The notes: a model not told the origin generated them from the letters alone. A DNA stretch of 64,000 nt from Methylobacterium oryzihabitans (GCF_004004555.2 NZ_SACP01000028.1:1-64000); one strand, 5' to 3'. Counted from the stretch's first letter, positions 8,462 to 17,698 are shown. Numbers and translations are program-made.

Positions 8462-8533
8462 CGCGCGGTGACAGGCCGGTGCGACGGTGCCAGACTGGCC
8501 CGGCGCATCCGAGGCAGCGAGCGGTGAAGTCCC

Positions 8534-9034
8534 ATGCTCGACGAAACCCTGCGCCGGCCGGCGCCGGCCGACAGTGACGGGTCGGCGGAGCCGACTCACG
8601 ACGGTGACACCCATGCCTGGGCGCAACGCCAGGCCGAGCACCTGCGCCGGCGCGACTGGGCGCGGCTCGACCCGGACAATCTTGCGGACGAGATCGAGGA
8701 GATGGGGCGCGAACTCTACAACAAGCTGGAGAGCGCGCTGCGGATCATCCTCCTCCACCTGCTGAAATGGGACCATCAGCCGGGCAGGCGGACGCGAAGC
8801 TGGACGGTGTCGATCCGCACGCAGCGGATCGTCGCGGCCCGGCTGCTCGACCGGCACGGAAGCCTCCGAGGCCGGTTCGCGGCCGCCGTGGACGACGCCT
8901 ATCGTCTCGCCGCGATCGAGGCCGCCGGCGAGACCGGCCTCGACGACGACGTCTTCCCGGAGACCTGCCCCTACACGACGGCCGAGATCATGACGCGCGA
9001 GATTCCTTGGCCTGCCGGCAACGGAGATGCATGA
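8534..9034 (+). CDS. DUF29 family protein
   Basis: A 166-residue protein with the DUF29 pattern: HAWAQRQAEHLRRRDWARLD, then NLADEIEEMGRELYNKLES and LLHLLKWDHQPGRRTRSW, and a C-terminal helix ending near PETCPYTTAEIM. DUF29 proteins are alpha-helical, of unknown function, and abundant in cyanobacteria and methylobacteria. ATG 8534 is used. The gene ends 9 bases before alr, so the two may be co-transcribed, though no functional link is known. Confidence 0.88.
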   Translation: MLDETLRRPAPADSDGSAEPTHDGDTHAWAQRQAEHLRRRDWARLDPDNLADEIEEMGRELYNKLESALRIILLHLLKWDHQPGRRTRSWTVSIRTQRIVAARLLDRHGSLRGRFAAAVDDAYRLAAIEAAGETGLDDDVFPETCPYTTAEIMTREIPWPAGNGDA

Positions 9035-9043
9035 GGTGCGTCC

Positions 9044-10171
9044 ATGACCGCATCCTCGATTCCGGCTTCCTCCCTGCGCGGCCACGGCGCCCGCCTCACC
9101 ATCGATCTCGCCGCCCTCGGCGAGAACTGGCGCCGCCTCGTCGACGCGGCCGGCTCGGAGACGGCGGCGGTGGTCAAGGCCGACGCCTATGGCTGCGGCA
9201 TCCCCCGTGTCGCCCCGGCCCTGTGGGCGGCGGGCTGCCGCACGTTCTTCGTCGCTCACCTCTCCGAGGCCGCCGCCGCCCGCGCCGCACTGCCGCCCGA
9301 GGCGGTGATCTACGTCCTCAACGGCTTTCCGCCCGGCAGCGCCGGCGCCTACCGGGCGCTCGACGTCCGGCCGGTGCTCGGCTCGCGGGAGGAGATCGCC
9401 GAATGGGCGCAGGCGGGGGAGGGGGCTCCGGCGGCGCTCCACGTCGACACCGGCATGAACCGCCTCGGCCTCGGGCCGGACGAGGCGCTGGCGCTCGCCG
9501 GCGGCCCTCTGCTGTCGCGGGTCGCGCCCGCGCTGCTGATGAGCCATTTGGTGAGCGCCGAGGTGCCGGGCGACCCGATCACCGCGCGGCAGGCCGGGAG
9601 CTTCGCCCGGCTGCGCGCCGCCTTCCCGGGCGTCCCGGCCTCGCTGGCCAATTCCTCCGGCGTGTTCCTGGGGGAGAGCGTGCGCCACGACCTCGCCCGG
9701 CCGGGCTATGCCCTCTACGGCGGCAACCCGACCCCGGGGCGGCCGAACCCGATGCGCCCGGTGGTGCGGCTGGAGGCCGAGATCGCCCAGATCCGCGAGG
9801 TCGGCCCCGGCGAGACCGCCGGCTACAACGCCCGCTGGACCGCCCCCGGCCCGCGCCGCCTCGCCACGCTGTCGCTCGGCTACGCCGACGGCTTCCCGCG
9901 CGCCGCCTCGAACCGCGGCGAGGCGCTGGTCGGCGGGGTGCGCTGCCCGTTCGTCGGCGTCGTCTCGATGGATCTCGTCATCCTCGACGTCACCGAGGTG
10001 CCGGTCGAGGCCCTGCGCCGCGGCGCCCCGGCGGTGCTGATCGGCGACGCCCTCGACCTCGACACGGTCGGCCGCAATGCCGGCACGATCGGCTACGAGA
10101 TCCTGACCGGGCTCGGGTCGCGCTACGATCGTCGCCATCTCGACGAGGCCGGGCACCGGGCACCGGGATGA
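9044..10171 (+). CDS. alr: Alanine racemase
   Basis: A PLP enzyme of 375 residues that interconverts L- and D-alanine for peptidoglycan. The PLP lysine is K45 in VVKADAYGCG, the opposite-face catalytic tyrosine is Y261 in AGYNARW, and the C-terminal beta domain contains LSLGYADGFPR and VGVVSMD. Length matches the family. Start ATG 9044 follows GAGGTG; the DUF29 gene ends 9 bases upstream. A family A repeat lies 41 bases after the stop. Confidence 0.96.
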   Translation: MTASSIPASSLRGHGARLTIDLAALGENWRRLVDAAGSETAAVVKADAYGCGIPRVAPALWAAGCRTFFVAHLSEAAAARAALPPEAVIYVLNGFPPGSAGAYRALDVRPVLGSREEIAEWAQAGEGAPAALHVDTGMNRLGLGPDEALALAGGPLLSRVAPALLMSHLVSAEVPGDPITARQAGSFARLRAAFPGVPASLANSSGVFLGESVRHDLARPGYALYGGNPTPGRPNPMRPVVRLEAEIAQIREVGPGETAGYNARWTAPGPRRLATLSLGYADGFPRAASNRGEALVGGVRCPFVGVVSMDLVILDVTEVPVEALRRGAPAVLIGDALDLDTVGRNAGTIGYEILTGLGSRYDRRHLDEAGHRAPG

Positions 10172-10212
10172 CCGGGGAGCCGATCGCGCCGCCGGGATCG
10201 GCCGTCGATGCC

Positions 10213-10364
10213 TGATACGGTTTTCGGACGATTCGTTCCGAAAAGCCGTATCACCATCCCGCGCGGTGGAGCCGAAGGCTCCACACACCTGAGCGAAGCC
10301 GATTTTCGCATCGCGAAGCGATCCCGCAGGGATCGCCAGAAGCGATCAATCGAAAATCGTATGA
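10213..10364 (+). repeat. Family A dispersed palindromic element, copy A2
   Basis: A full copy of 152 bases: left terminus TGATACGG with hairpin GGTTTTCGGA/TCCGAAAAGCC ending GTATCA, the GCCGCGCGG-like core and TGGAGCC/GGCTCCA hairpin, ACCTGAGCGAAGCCGATTT, then CGCATCGCGAAGCGAT and GATCGCCAGAAGCGATCAA, right terminus CGTATGA. It lies between the convergent alr and tetR genes. This copy does not provide a stop codon for a real gene. Confidence 0.85.
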
Positions 10365-10386
10365 CCCTCCTGCCGGCCGGCGCTCC

Positions 10387-11061
10387 TCACGCCGCCCCGG
10401 CGCGCGCCACACCGTTGCGCCGCGACAGCGCCGGCGGGGGGGCCGCCTCGACCGCCTCCGCCGGGACCTCGCCGCGGGCGAGCGCCAGCACCATGCCCAG
10501 GAAAATCTCCCGGACCGCATCCTTCGCCAGCCGGCCGCCGGGCTTGTACCAGGTGCAGATGCCCGACAGCATCGCGAGGATCGCCAGCGTCGCCATGCGG
10601 ACGTCGTCGAGCCGGAAGACCCCCGCCGCCCGGCCGGCATCCAGGATGTCGCTGAGCTTGCGCTCGTAGTCCCGGCGCATCGCCACCACCGCCGCGAGGT
10701 TGTCCGGCTCCAGGCTGCGCAATTCGGAGTAGCAGATGAAGACCTGCTGCGGCCGCTCGACGTGGTAGGCGACGTGGAACTCGACGAAGCGGGTCAGCCG
10801 CTCGACCGGGTCGCCGCCCTCGGGCGCCAGCGCCGCGTCGAGGGCCGCATGGAGATCCTGCATGTGGGTGCGGATCAGGTCGAACAGGAATTCCTGCTTG
10901 TTGCGGAAGTAGTTGTAGAGCGATCCCTGCTGGATGCCGACCTCGGCCGCGAGCTGGCGCAGGCTCATGGCGGCGTAGCCATGGGTGGCGATCAGCGCCA
11001 GACCGGCGCTGCGGATGGCCTCCTCGGTCCTCGGACCGGACGAGCCTGCGGTGCGAGCCAT
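10387..11061 (-). CDS. TetR family transcriptional regulator
   Basis: A 224-residue repressor-type protein. The N-terminal HTH covers roughly residues 12-60 (GLALIATHGYAAMSLRQLA and VGIQQGSLYNYFRNKQEFLF) and the C-terminal helical ligand domain contains ELRSLEPDN and a final TetR_C-like helix pair. It is divergent from livG with about 200 bases between the starts, so it likely controls the importer/ligase cluster, with the transported acid or its CoA ester as inducer (inference; such regulators of fatty or aromatic acid catabolism commonly bind acyl-CoA). ATG 11061 selected; the open frame upstream is antisense to livG. Confidence 0.92.
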   Translation of the reverse strand: MARTAGSSGPRTEEAIRSAGLALIATHGYAAMSLRQLAAEVGIQQGSLYNYFRNKQEFLFDLIRTHMQDLHAALDAALAPEGGDPVERLTRFVEFHVAYHVERPQQVFICYSELRSLEPDNLAAVVAMRRDYERKLSDILDAGRAAGVFRLDDVRMATLAILAMLSGICTWYKPGGRLAKDAVREIFLGMVLALARGEVPAEAVEAAPPPALSRRNGVARAGAA

Positions 11062-11265
11062 GGCTTGGGCTGGTCCCCCCGGCGGCGGCGCGCAACGCGC
11101 CCGGACGCCCGACTTTCGTTGGGCACTTATAGCACTTGACCCCCGGAAAAAAACAGTCGATCGTATTTTGCAGAGCAGGCCTGCACTGACCCTGATGGAC
11201 AGCGCAGGCCCGATCGGCAGAGCCGCCCCTTTGAGAGGGCGGCCGCCGGGCCAGGGAGGTTTTGC
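11062..11265. promoter_or_regulatory. Divergent tetR/livG control region
   Basis: This 204-base gap is less GC-rich in its middle. It includes CACTTATAGCACTTGACCC and a T/A-flanked ACAGTCGATCGTATTTTGC with a CGATCG centre at about 11158-11168, the best candidate for a TetR operator. GGGAGG precedes the livG GTG by 10 bases. The assignment of the operator is by eye and weak. Confidence 0.4.
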
Positions 11266-12078
11266 GTGGCGGATGCCCTTGAGGTGCGCCAGGTCTCGCT
11301 GCGTTTCGGCGGCGTGAAGGCACTCACCGACGTCAGCTTCTCGATCCGCAAGGGCGAGCTGTTCTCGATCATCGGCCCCAACGGCGCCGGCAAGACCTCG
11401 ATGATCAACTGCATCTCGGGCCGCTACCGGCCGACCGAGGGGCAGGTCCTGTTCGAGGGCCGGGACATCACCCGGGCGACGCCGAACCTGCGCCCCAAGC
11501 TCGGAATCGGCCGCACCTTTCAGAACCTCGCGCTGTTCCACCACATGAGCGTGCTCGACAACGTGATGGTCGGGCGCCACCACCTCCTGCGCAACAACTT
11601 CCTCACCGGCTCGCTGTACTGGCTGCCGGGCGTGCGCAGCGAGGAACTGGAGCATCGCCGCCGGGTCGAGGAAATCATCGACTTCCTCGACCTCCAGGCC
11701 TACCGCAAGGCCACCGCCGGCACCCTGTCCTACGGCCTGCGCAAGCGCGTGGAACTCGCCCGCGCCATGGCGCTGGAGCCCCGCCTCATCCTCCTCGACG
11801 AGCCGATGGCCGGCATGAACCTCGAGGAGAAGGAGGACATGGCCCGTTACATCGTCGACCTCAACGAGGAGTTCGGCATGACGGTGGTGATGATCGAGCA
11901 CGACATGGGCGTGGTCATGGACATCTCGCACCGCGTCATGGTGCTCGATTTCGGCCGCCGCATCGCGCTGGGCCTGCCCGAGGAGGTGCTGGCCGATCCC
12001 CACGTCCGCAAGGCCTATCTCGGCGAGGAGGACGAGCCCGAAGAGGTCGCCCCGGCCCTCGTGCGGGCGGCCTCGTGA
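11266..12078 (+). CDS. livG: Branched-chain-type ABC transporter ATP-binding protein
   Basis: A 270-residue LivG-type ATPase. Walker A GPNGAGKTS at 37-45, the GIGRTFQNLALFHHMSVLDN Q-loop region, signature region LSYGLRKRVELARAMALEP, Walker B LILLDEP and switch His in MIEHDMGVVM. The signature is SYGLRKR rather than LSGGQ, which is common in LivG homologues of acyl or aromatic acid importers. GTG start at 11266. First gene of livG-ligase-livH-livM-livJ-livF; its stop overlaps the next gene (TGATG). Confidence 0.95.
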   Translation: MADALEVRQVSLRFGGVKALTDVSFSIRKGELFSIIGPNGAGKTSMINCISGRYRPTEGQVLFEGRDITRATPNLRPKLGIGRTFQNLALFHHMSVLDNVMVGRHHLLRNNFLTGSLYWLPGVRSEELEHRRRVEEIIDFLDLQAYRKATAGTLSYGLRKRVELARAMALEPRLILLDEPMAGMNLEEKEDMARYIVDLNEEFGMTVVMIEHDMGVVMDISHRVMVLDFGRRIALGLPEEVLADPHVRKAYLGEEDEPEEVAPALVRAAS

Positions 12079-14012
12079 TGGCCGGCTTCGACTGCGCGGC
12101 CCGGGTGCGCGCCGCCGACACCTTCCCGAAGCTCCTGCGCCTCAACGCCCGCGAGCATCCCGACGCGGTGGCGCTGCGCGAGAAGACGTTCGGCCTGTGG
12201 CGGCCGACGACCTGGGCGCAGTACGCCGCCCGGGTGCGGGCCTTCGCGCTCGGCTTGCGCGACCTCGGCGTCGGCGAGGGCGACGTCGTCGCGATCATCG
12301 GCGACAACCGCCCCGACTGGGTCGCCGGCGAGATCGCCGCCCACGCGCTCGGCGCCCTGTCGCTCGGCCTCTACCGCGACGCGCTCGAGGACGAGGTCCA
12401 CTACCTGCTCGATTACGGCGAGGCGCGGGTCGCCTTCGCGGAGGACGAGGAGCAGGTCGACAAGCTGCTCGGCCTCGCCGACCGGGTGCCGTCGCTGCGC
12501 CACATCGTGTTCAGCGATCCGCGCGGGATGCGCAAGTACGACGACCCGCGGCTGATCTCCGCCGAGGCGCTGGCCGAGCGCGGCGAGCGCCTCGGCAGCC
12601 TGGAGCCGGACCTATGGGACCGGCTGGTCGACGCCACCGACCCCGAGGCGGTGGCGATCCTGTGCACCACGTCGGGCACCACCGCGCGGCCCAAGCTCGC
12701 GATGCTGAGCGCCGGCCGGGTGCTGCGCCACTGCGCCAGCTACCTCGCCGCCGACCCGAAGGGTCCCGACGACGACTACGTCTCGGTGCTGCCCCTGCCC
12801 TGGATCATGGAGCAGGTCTACGCGCTCGGTCAGGCGCTGGTGTCGCGGATGAAGGTCAACTTCGTCGAGGACGCCGACACCCTGATGCACGACTTCCGGG
12901 AGATCGCCCCGACCTTCGTGCTGTTCGCGCCCCGGGTCTGGGAGGCCGTCGCCGCCGACGTGCAGGCCCGGATCATGGACGCCTCTCCGCTCAAGCGGGC
13001 GCTCTACGACCGCGGCCTGAAGATGGGCCTCGCGGCGCTCGATGCCGGCGGGCGCTCGGCGGCGGCCGACGTGCTGCTGTTCCGGGCCCTGCGCGACCGT
13101 CTCGGCTTCACCCGCCTGCGCTCGGCGGCGACCGGGGGCGCCGCGCTCGGCCCCGACACGTTCCGGTTCTTCCGCGCCCTCGGCGTGCCCCTGCGCCAGC
13201 TCTACGGCCAGACCGAGACGCTCGGCGCCTACACCCTGCACCGCGGCGAGACGGTCGATTTCGACACCGTCGGCGTGCCGTTCGACGACAGCATCGAGAT
13301 CCGCATCGACCAGCCCGACCGCAACGGCATCGGCGAGGTGCTGGCGCGCCACGACAACATGTTCCTCGGCTACTACAAGGTCGATCCCGGCGCCCCGAGC
13401 GACGTGCGCGACGGCTGGATGCATACCGGCGACGCCGGCAGCGTCGACGCCAAGGGCGAGCTGGTGGTGATCGACCGGGTCAAGGACCTCGCCACCAACG
13501 CCCGCGGCGAGCGTTTCTCGCCGCAATACATCGAGAACAAGCTCAAGTTCTCGCCCTACATCGCCGAGGCGGTGATCCTCGGCGCCGGGCGCGACTACCT
13601 CGCGGCGCTGGTCTGCATCCGCTACTCGGTCGTGTCCAAGTGGGCCGAGAAGAACCGCGTCGCGTTCACGACCTATTCCGACCTCGCGGCGAAGCCCGAG
13701 GTGATCGACCTCCTGCGCCGGGAGGTCGAGCGGGTCAACGCGACCCTCCAGGAGAGCCAGCGCATCGCCAAGTTCGTGCTGCTCTACAAGGAACTCGACG
13801 CCGACGACGGCGAACTGACCCGCACCCGCAAGGTCCGCCGCGGCGTCATCAACGAGAAGTACGCCGACCTGATCGCGACCCTCTACGCCGGCCAGCCGAG
13901 CTACCGGGTCGACACCGTGATCCGTTTCCAGGACGGCACCACGCAGCGCATCCGCACGACGCTGCCGGTGATCGACCTGCGGCCCGCCCCCCTCCTCGCC
14001 GCCGCGGAGTAA
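12078..14012 (+). CDS. AMP-dependent acyl-CoA synthetase (long-chain type)
   Basis: A 644-residue ANL-superfamily ligase that activates a carboxylic acid to its CoA thioester via an acyl-adenylate. The ATP-binding motif is TTSGTTARPK near 199-208, the A5 motif is YGQTETLGAYT, and the A8 hinge region is MHTGDAGSVDAKGELVVIDR followed by KDLATNARGERFSPQYIE. The size and the RVRRGVI-type tail match FadD15/FadD-like long-chain ligases. It is translationally coupled to livG (TGATG; an in-frame GTG at 12075 is the alternative start) and is embedded inside the transporter operon, implying that the imported solute is a carboxylic acid that is CoA-activated on entry. Fatty, dicarboxylic or aromatic acid cannot be distinguished. 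Confidence 0.93.
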   Translation: MAGFDCAARVRAADTFPKLLRLNAREHPDAVALREKTFGLWRPTTWAQYAARVRAFALGLRDLGVGEGDVVAIIGDNRPDWVAGEIAAHALGALSLGLYRDALEDEVHYLLDYGEARVAFAEDEEQVDKLLGLADRVPSLRHIVFSDPRGMRKYDDPRLISAEALAERGERLGSLEPDLWDRLVDATDPEAVAILCTTSGTTARPKLAMLSAGRVLRHCASYLAADPKGPDDDYVSVLPLPWIMEQVYALGQALVSRMKVNFVEDADTLMHDFREIAPTFVLFAPRVWEAVAADVQARIMDASPLKRALYDRGLKMGLAALDAGGRSAAADVLLFRALRDRLGFTRLRSAATGGAALGPDTFRFFRALGVPLRQLYGQTETLGAYTLHRGETVDFDTVGVPFDDSIEIRIDQPDRNGIGEVLARHDNMFLGYYKVDPGAPSDVRDGWMHTGDAGSVDAKGELVVIDRVKDLATNARGERFSPQYIENKLKFSPYIAEAVILGAGRDYLAALVCIRYSVVSKWAEKNRVAFTTYSDLAAKPEVIDLLRREVERVNATLQESQRIAKFVLLYKELDADDGELTRTRKVRRGVINEKYADLIATLYAGQPSYRVDTVIRFQDGTTQRIRTTLPVIDLRPAPLLAAAE

Positions 14013-14018
14013 CCGTCC

Positions 14019-14912
14019 GTGAACACCCATCTCCTGCTTCAGCTCGTGCTCAACGGGCTGATCGTCGGCGCCCTCTACGGCGTCGTCGCGATGAGCTTCG
14101 TGCTGATCTACAAGGCGAGCCAGGTGGTGAACTTCGCGCAGGGCGAGTTCCTGCTCATCGGCGCCTGGGTGTGCTGGTGGCTGCTGACCACCTACCAGCT
14201 CCCGTTCCTCGTCGGGATGCTCGTCACCTTCGCGTTCATGATGGCGTTCGGGCTCGCCCTTCAGGTCGTGGTGCTGCGGCCGCTCATCGGCGAGCCGATC
14301 ATCTCGGTCATCATGGTGACGATCGGCCTGTCGATCTTCTTCCAGGCCCTGTGCAAGTGGCTGTTCGGCGTGTTCGCCCAGCCGTTCCCGCCGATCTTCT
14401 CGACGAGCCAGGTCTCGCTGTTCGGCTTCGAGATCCAGACCGTCTACCTCATGAGCCTCGGCATCTCGGCCGCGATGATGGCCGCCTTCGGGTGGTTCTT
14501 CCGCTACTCCAAGCACGGCCTCGCCATGCGGGCCACCGCCTACAACCAGCAGGTCGCGCAGTCCCTCGGCATCCCGGTCCGCAACGTCTTCGCGATGGCC
14601 TGGGCGATCTCGGCGGTGGTGTCCTCGGTCGCCGGCGTCGTCGTCGGCATCGTCAACGGCGTGTCCTCGGCCCTGTCGCTCTACGGCATCAAGGTGTTTC
14701 CGGCGGTCATCCTCGGCGGGCTCGATTCGGTGGTCGGCGCGGTGATCGGCGGCCTCGTCATCGGCGTCCTGGAGAACGTCGCCCAGTACGTCGACGGCCA
14801 GTACCTGCACTGGGGCAACCTCTACGAGATCGTGCCCTTCTACGTCCTGGTCGTGATCCTGATGATCAAGCCCTACGGCCTGTTCGGCACCCGCGACATC
14901 GAGCGGGTGTGA
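14019..14912 (+). CDS. livH: Branched-chain-type ABC transporter permease LivH
   Basis: A 297-residue inner-membrane permease, about eight membrane segments, with NGLIVGALYGVVAMSFVLIY at the start and the EAA-like region including FRYSKHGLAMRATAYNQQVA and LGGLDSVVGAVIGGLVIG. GTG start at 14019, six bases after the ligase stop. Pairs with LivM to form the channel. Confidence 0.95.
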   Translation: MNTHLLLQLVLNGLIVGALYGVVAMSFVLIYKASQVVNFAQGEFLLIGAWVCWWLLTTYQLPFLVGMLVTFAFMMAFGLALQVVVLRPLIGEPIISVIMVTIGLSIFFQALCKWLFGVFAQPFPPIFSTSQVSLFGFEIQTVYLMSLGISAAMMAAFGWFFRYSKHGLAMRATAYNQQVAQSLGIPVRNVFAMAWAISAVVSSVAGVVVGIVNGVSSALSLYGIKVFPAVILGGLDSVVGAVIGGLVIGVLENVAQYVDGQYLHWGNLYEIVPFYVLVVILMIKPYGLFGTRDIERV

Positions 14913-14981
14913 CGTTCCCTCTACGCGGCGAGAGCCCCTCTCCCGGGCGGGAGAGGGCGGATCAACCGAGGACCTGACCCC

Positions 14982-16055
14982 GTGGCGACCCAGAGCCTGA
15001 TCCCGGCCGGCGACTACCGCACCACCTACGCGGCCGACACCACTATCTTCCCCACCGCCGGCAGCCGCTACGCGGTCTGGGCGGCGCTGGCGGTCCTGTG
15101 CCTCGCGCCCCTCGTCCTCGACCGCTACTGGCTCTCGCTGCTGATCCAGATCGGCTATTTCGGGGTCGCGGCGCTCGGCCTCAACATCCTGGTCGGCTTC
15201 ACTGGGCAGATCTCGATCGGACACGCCGCCTTCTTCGGCTTCGGCGCCTTCGCGTCGGCGTGGCTGTCGAACCGCTTCCACATCCCGGTCTTCTTCGCGG
15301 TGCCGCTCGCCGGCGTGCTCACCACCGCGGTCGGGCTGGTCTTCGGCCTGCCGGCGGCCCGGCTGAAGGGGCTCTACCTCGCCATCGCGACGCTGGCCGC
15401 CCAGTACATCCTCCAGGACTTCTTCGCCCGGGCCGAATGGTTCACCGGCGGCGTCGCCGGCACCCATGCCGAGGCGTTCTCGATCTTCGGCTTCGCCTTC
15501 GACACCGACGGCCGCTACTTCTACATCGTGCTCGCCTACCTCGTGGTGACCTTCGTGCTCGCCACCAACCTGATGCGCTCCCGCGACGGCCGGGCGCTGG
15601 TGGCAGTGCGCGACCACTACCTCTCGGCCGAGATGATGGGGATCAACCTCACCCGCTACCGCACCCTGTCGTTCGGGCTGTCGGCGTTCTTCGCCGGCAT
15701 CGGCGGCGCGCTCTACGGCCACTACCTGCAATTCGTCTCGGTCGAGGGCTTCAGCATCCTGCTGTCGATCCAGTTCCTCGGCATGATCATCATCGGCGGC
15801 CTCGGCTCGATCATGGGCACGCTGATGGGCACCGCCTTCATGGTGCTGGTGCCGGAAGCCATGGGCTGGATCACCGACGCGGTCCGCGGCTCGGCCCTCG
15901 ACCGCGCCCTGTCGCTGAAGGACAACCTGTCCTTCCTGCGCGAGATGGCGATCGGCCTCGTGATCGTGCTCTTCCTGATCTTCGAGCCCGACGGGCTCGC
16001 CCACCGCTGGCGCCAGATCAAGGCGTACTGGAAGCTCTACCCGTTCTCGCACTAA
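14982..16055 (+). CDS. livM: Branched-chain-type ABC transporter permease LivM
   Basis: A 357-residue second permease. A 40-residue N-terminal segment precedes the membrane part, which contains GYFGVAALGLNILVGFTGQI, GHAAFFGFGAF and the cytoplasmic loop with LYLAIATLAAQY, plus FLGMIIIGGLGSIMGTLMG. GTG start at 14982. The gap from livH holds a small CCCTCTCCC hairpin (about 14939-14966). The TAA stop at 16053-16055 lies in the first bases of the 106-bp family C repeat, so the repeat inserted exactly at the gene end. Confidence 0.95.
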   Translation: MATQSLIPAGDYRTTYAADTTIFPTAGSRYAVWAALAVLCLAPLVLDRYWLSLLIQIGYFGVAALGLNILVGFTGQISIGHAAFFGFGAFASAWLSNRFHIPVFFAVPLAGVLTTAVGLVFGLPAARLKGLYLAIATLAAQYILQDFFARAEWFTGGVAGTHAEAFSIFGFAFDTDGRYFYIVLAYLVVTFVLATNLMRSRDGRALVAVRDHYLSAEMMGINLTRYRTLSFGLSAFFAGIGGALYGHYLQFVSVEGFSILLSIQFLGMIIIGGLGSIMGTLMGTAFMVLVPEAMGWITDAVRGSALDRALSLKDNLSFLREMAIGLVIVLFLIFEPDGLAHRWRQIKAYWKLYPFSH

Positions 16056-16157
16056 GCAGATTTCGCAAAAGTGGCCCCCGGTTTTACGACAAAAATCTGC
16101 GATAAAACAGTAACCTAAGCGGACGAAGCGTTGGCTTGCCAACGCAAGTCTGCTTAG
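16052..16157. repeat. Family C 106-bp element, copy C1
   Basis: Begins CTAAGCAGATTTCGCAAAAG and ends GCAAGTCTGCTTAG, giving terminal inverted repeats of about nine bases (CTAAGCAGA/TCTGCTTAG). Inside are GCAAAAGTGG...CCGGTTTTACGACAAAAATC and CGTTGGCTTGCCAACG, a hairpin. A second copy of exactly the same length is at 62399-62504. The TAA in its first bases is the livM stop codon. Located between livM and livJ in one operon. Confidence 0.85.
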
Positions 16158-16215
16158 CTCCCGCGAGCACCCCTCGGACGGCCGAAAAAACGGCCGCGCA
16201 CCCCCAGGAGGAACG

Positions 16216-17496
16216 ATGACCCGCCACGCCACCCTCGCGTCGATCTCCGCGCTCGCCCTCGCCCTGAGCCTGCCGGCCGGGGCGGCCGAGATCCCGATCG
16301 GCCACCTCGCCGACCAGAGCGGCGCCACCTCCGACGTCGGCGTGCCCTACGCCCAGGGCGTCGCCGACGCCCTCGCCTGGGTGAACAGCAAGGGCGGCAT
16401 CGGCGGCGAGAAGATGAACGTCGAGTCAGTCGATTACGGCTATCAGGTCCCGCGCGCCGTCGCCCAGTACAAGAAGTGGACCGGCGGCCGCGACAAGGTG
16501 GCGGCGATCCAGGGCTGGGGCACCGCCGACACCGAGGCGCTGTCGGGCTTCGTCACCAAGGACGAGGTGCCGTACGTCTCAGGGAGCTACGCCGCCCAGG
16601 TCAGCGACCCGACCGGCGCCAGCGGCAAGGCCAAGGCGGCGCCCTACAACTTCTTCTACGGGCCGAGCTACTCGGACGCGCTGCGCGCGATGCTGATCTG
16701 GGCCGCCGACGACTGGAAGGCCAAGGGCAAGACCGGCAAGCCGAAATACGTCCACATGGGCGGCAACCACCCCTACCCGAACTCGCCCAAGGAGGCGGGC
16801 GAGGCGATGGCGAAGGATCTCGGCTTCGAGGTGCTGCCGGCGATCGTGTTCGCCCTGGCGCCGGGCGACTACTCGGCCCAGTGCCTCACCGCCAAGAATG
16901 CCGGCGCCAACTACGCCTACATGGGCAACACCGGCGGCTCGAACATCTCGCTGCTGAAGTCGTGCAAGGCGGTCGGCACCGACATCCAGTTCATGGGCAA
17001 CGTCTGGGGCATGGACGAGAACGCCGCCAAGGCGGCGGGCGCGGCGGCCGACGGCGTCGTGTTCCCGGTCCGCACCGCCGCGGTGACCGGCGGCTCGGCC
17101 CCCGGCCTCGCCATCGCCGCCGAGATCTCGAAGATCTCCGACCCGTCCGGCAATGCCTACCGCCCGGTGCACTACCTGACGGGCATCTGCGCCGCGCTCT
17201 ACATGAGCGAGGCGATCGGCTGGGCCAAGGGCAACGGCGGCATCGCCGGGCCGAACGTCCGCAAGGGCTTCTACCAGAAGAAGGACTGGGTCCCGGCCGG
17301 GATGGAGGGTGTCTGCGTGCCCTCGACCTGGACCGAGAAGGACCACCGCGGGATGATGTCGGTCAACATCTACCGCGCCCGCGTCACCGGCCCGACCGAT
17401 GGCCCGATCGCCGACCTGATGAAGGCCGGCACGGTGAAGCTGGAGCCGGTCAAGACGGTGGAACTGCCGCGCAAGCCCGAGTGGTTCGGGTGGTGA
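16216..17496 (+). CDS. livJ: ABC transporter substrate-binding protein (LivJ/LivK type)
   Basis: A 426-residue periplasmic receptor of the type-1 periplasmic-binding fold. Residues 1-24 are a signal peptide ending PAGAAE. The mature protein starts IPIGHLADQSGATSDVGVPY as in LivJ-like receptors for amides and acids, with AAIQGWGTADTEAL and FFYGPSYSDALRAML inside. Mature size is larger than the leucine receptor (about 345), typical of the group near acyl/aromatic acid operons. AGGAGG sits directly before ATG 16216. A family C repeat separates it from livM, possibly giving separate transcript stability for this abundant component. Confidence 0.93.
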   Translation: MTRHATLASISALALALSLPAGAAEIPIGHLADQSGATSDVGVPYAQGVADALAWVNSKGGIGGEKMNVESVDYGYQVPRAVAQYKKWTGGRDKVAAIQGWGTADTEALSGFVTKDEVPYVSGSYAAQVSDPTGASGKAKAAPYNFFYGPSYSDALRAMLIWAADDWKAKGKTGKPKYVHMGGNHPYPNSPKEAGEAMAKDLGFEVLPAIVFALAPGDYSAQCLTAKNAGANYAYMGNTGGSNISLLKSCKAVGTDIQFMGNVWGMDENAAKAAGAAADGVVFPVRTAAVTGGSAPGLAIAAEISKISDPSGNAYRPVHYLTGICAALYMSEAIGWAKGNGGIAGPNVRKGFYQKKDWVPAGMEGVCVPSTWTEKDHRGMMSVNIYRARVTGPTDGPIADLMKAGTVKLEPVKTVELPRKPEWFGW

Positions 17497-17529
17497 TGCG
17501 CGGGTCGCGCCGCTGACGCGCGGCCTCGA

Positions 17530-17698
17530 CCCTCCCCCCTCTGCGGGGGAGGGTGGCGAACGGAGTGAGCCGGGAGAGGGGAACGCGACGCTTCAGAACG
17601 TGGCGCTCTTCATCAAGGTCGCGACCTTTCCGGGAGCGTGGTTCCCCTCTCCCGCCCGGCCTCCGCCGGGCACCCTCCCCCGCAGAGGGGGGAGGGGA
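17530..17698. repeat. Family D large inverted repeat between livJ and livF
   Basis: Outer arms CCCTCCCCCCTCTGCGGGGGAG and its near-complement CCCCCGCAGAGGGGGGAGGG are about 120 bases apart, with a second inner pair CGGGAGAGGGGAAC / GTTCCCCTCTCCCG. The element could fold into one long cruciform or two hairpins. It is a type commonly dispersed in methylobacterial and rhizobial intergenic DNA (inference from experience, not a search). Confidence 0.75.

Noticed and set aside
8767..10215. Plus-strand reading frame ending at the TGA of family A copy A2
   Set aside because: It is an out-of-frame shadow of alr, so it was not counted as a gene stop supplied by the repeat.
6185..10288. A 1367-residue minus-strand reading frame across rplI, dnaB and alr
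   Set aside because: It runs antisense through three well-identified genes and shows only GC-driven composition.
12612..16328. A 1238-residue minus-strand reading frame across the liv operon
   Set aside because: Antisense to the ligase, livH and livM; no motif and biased composition.
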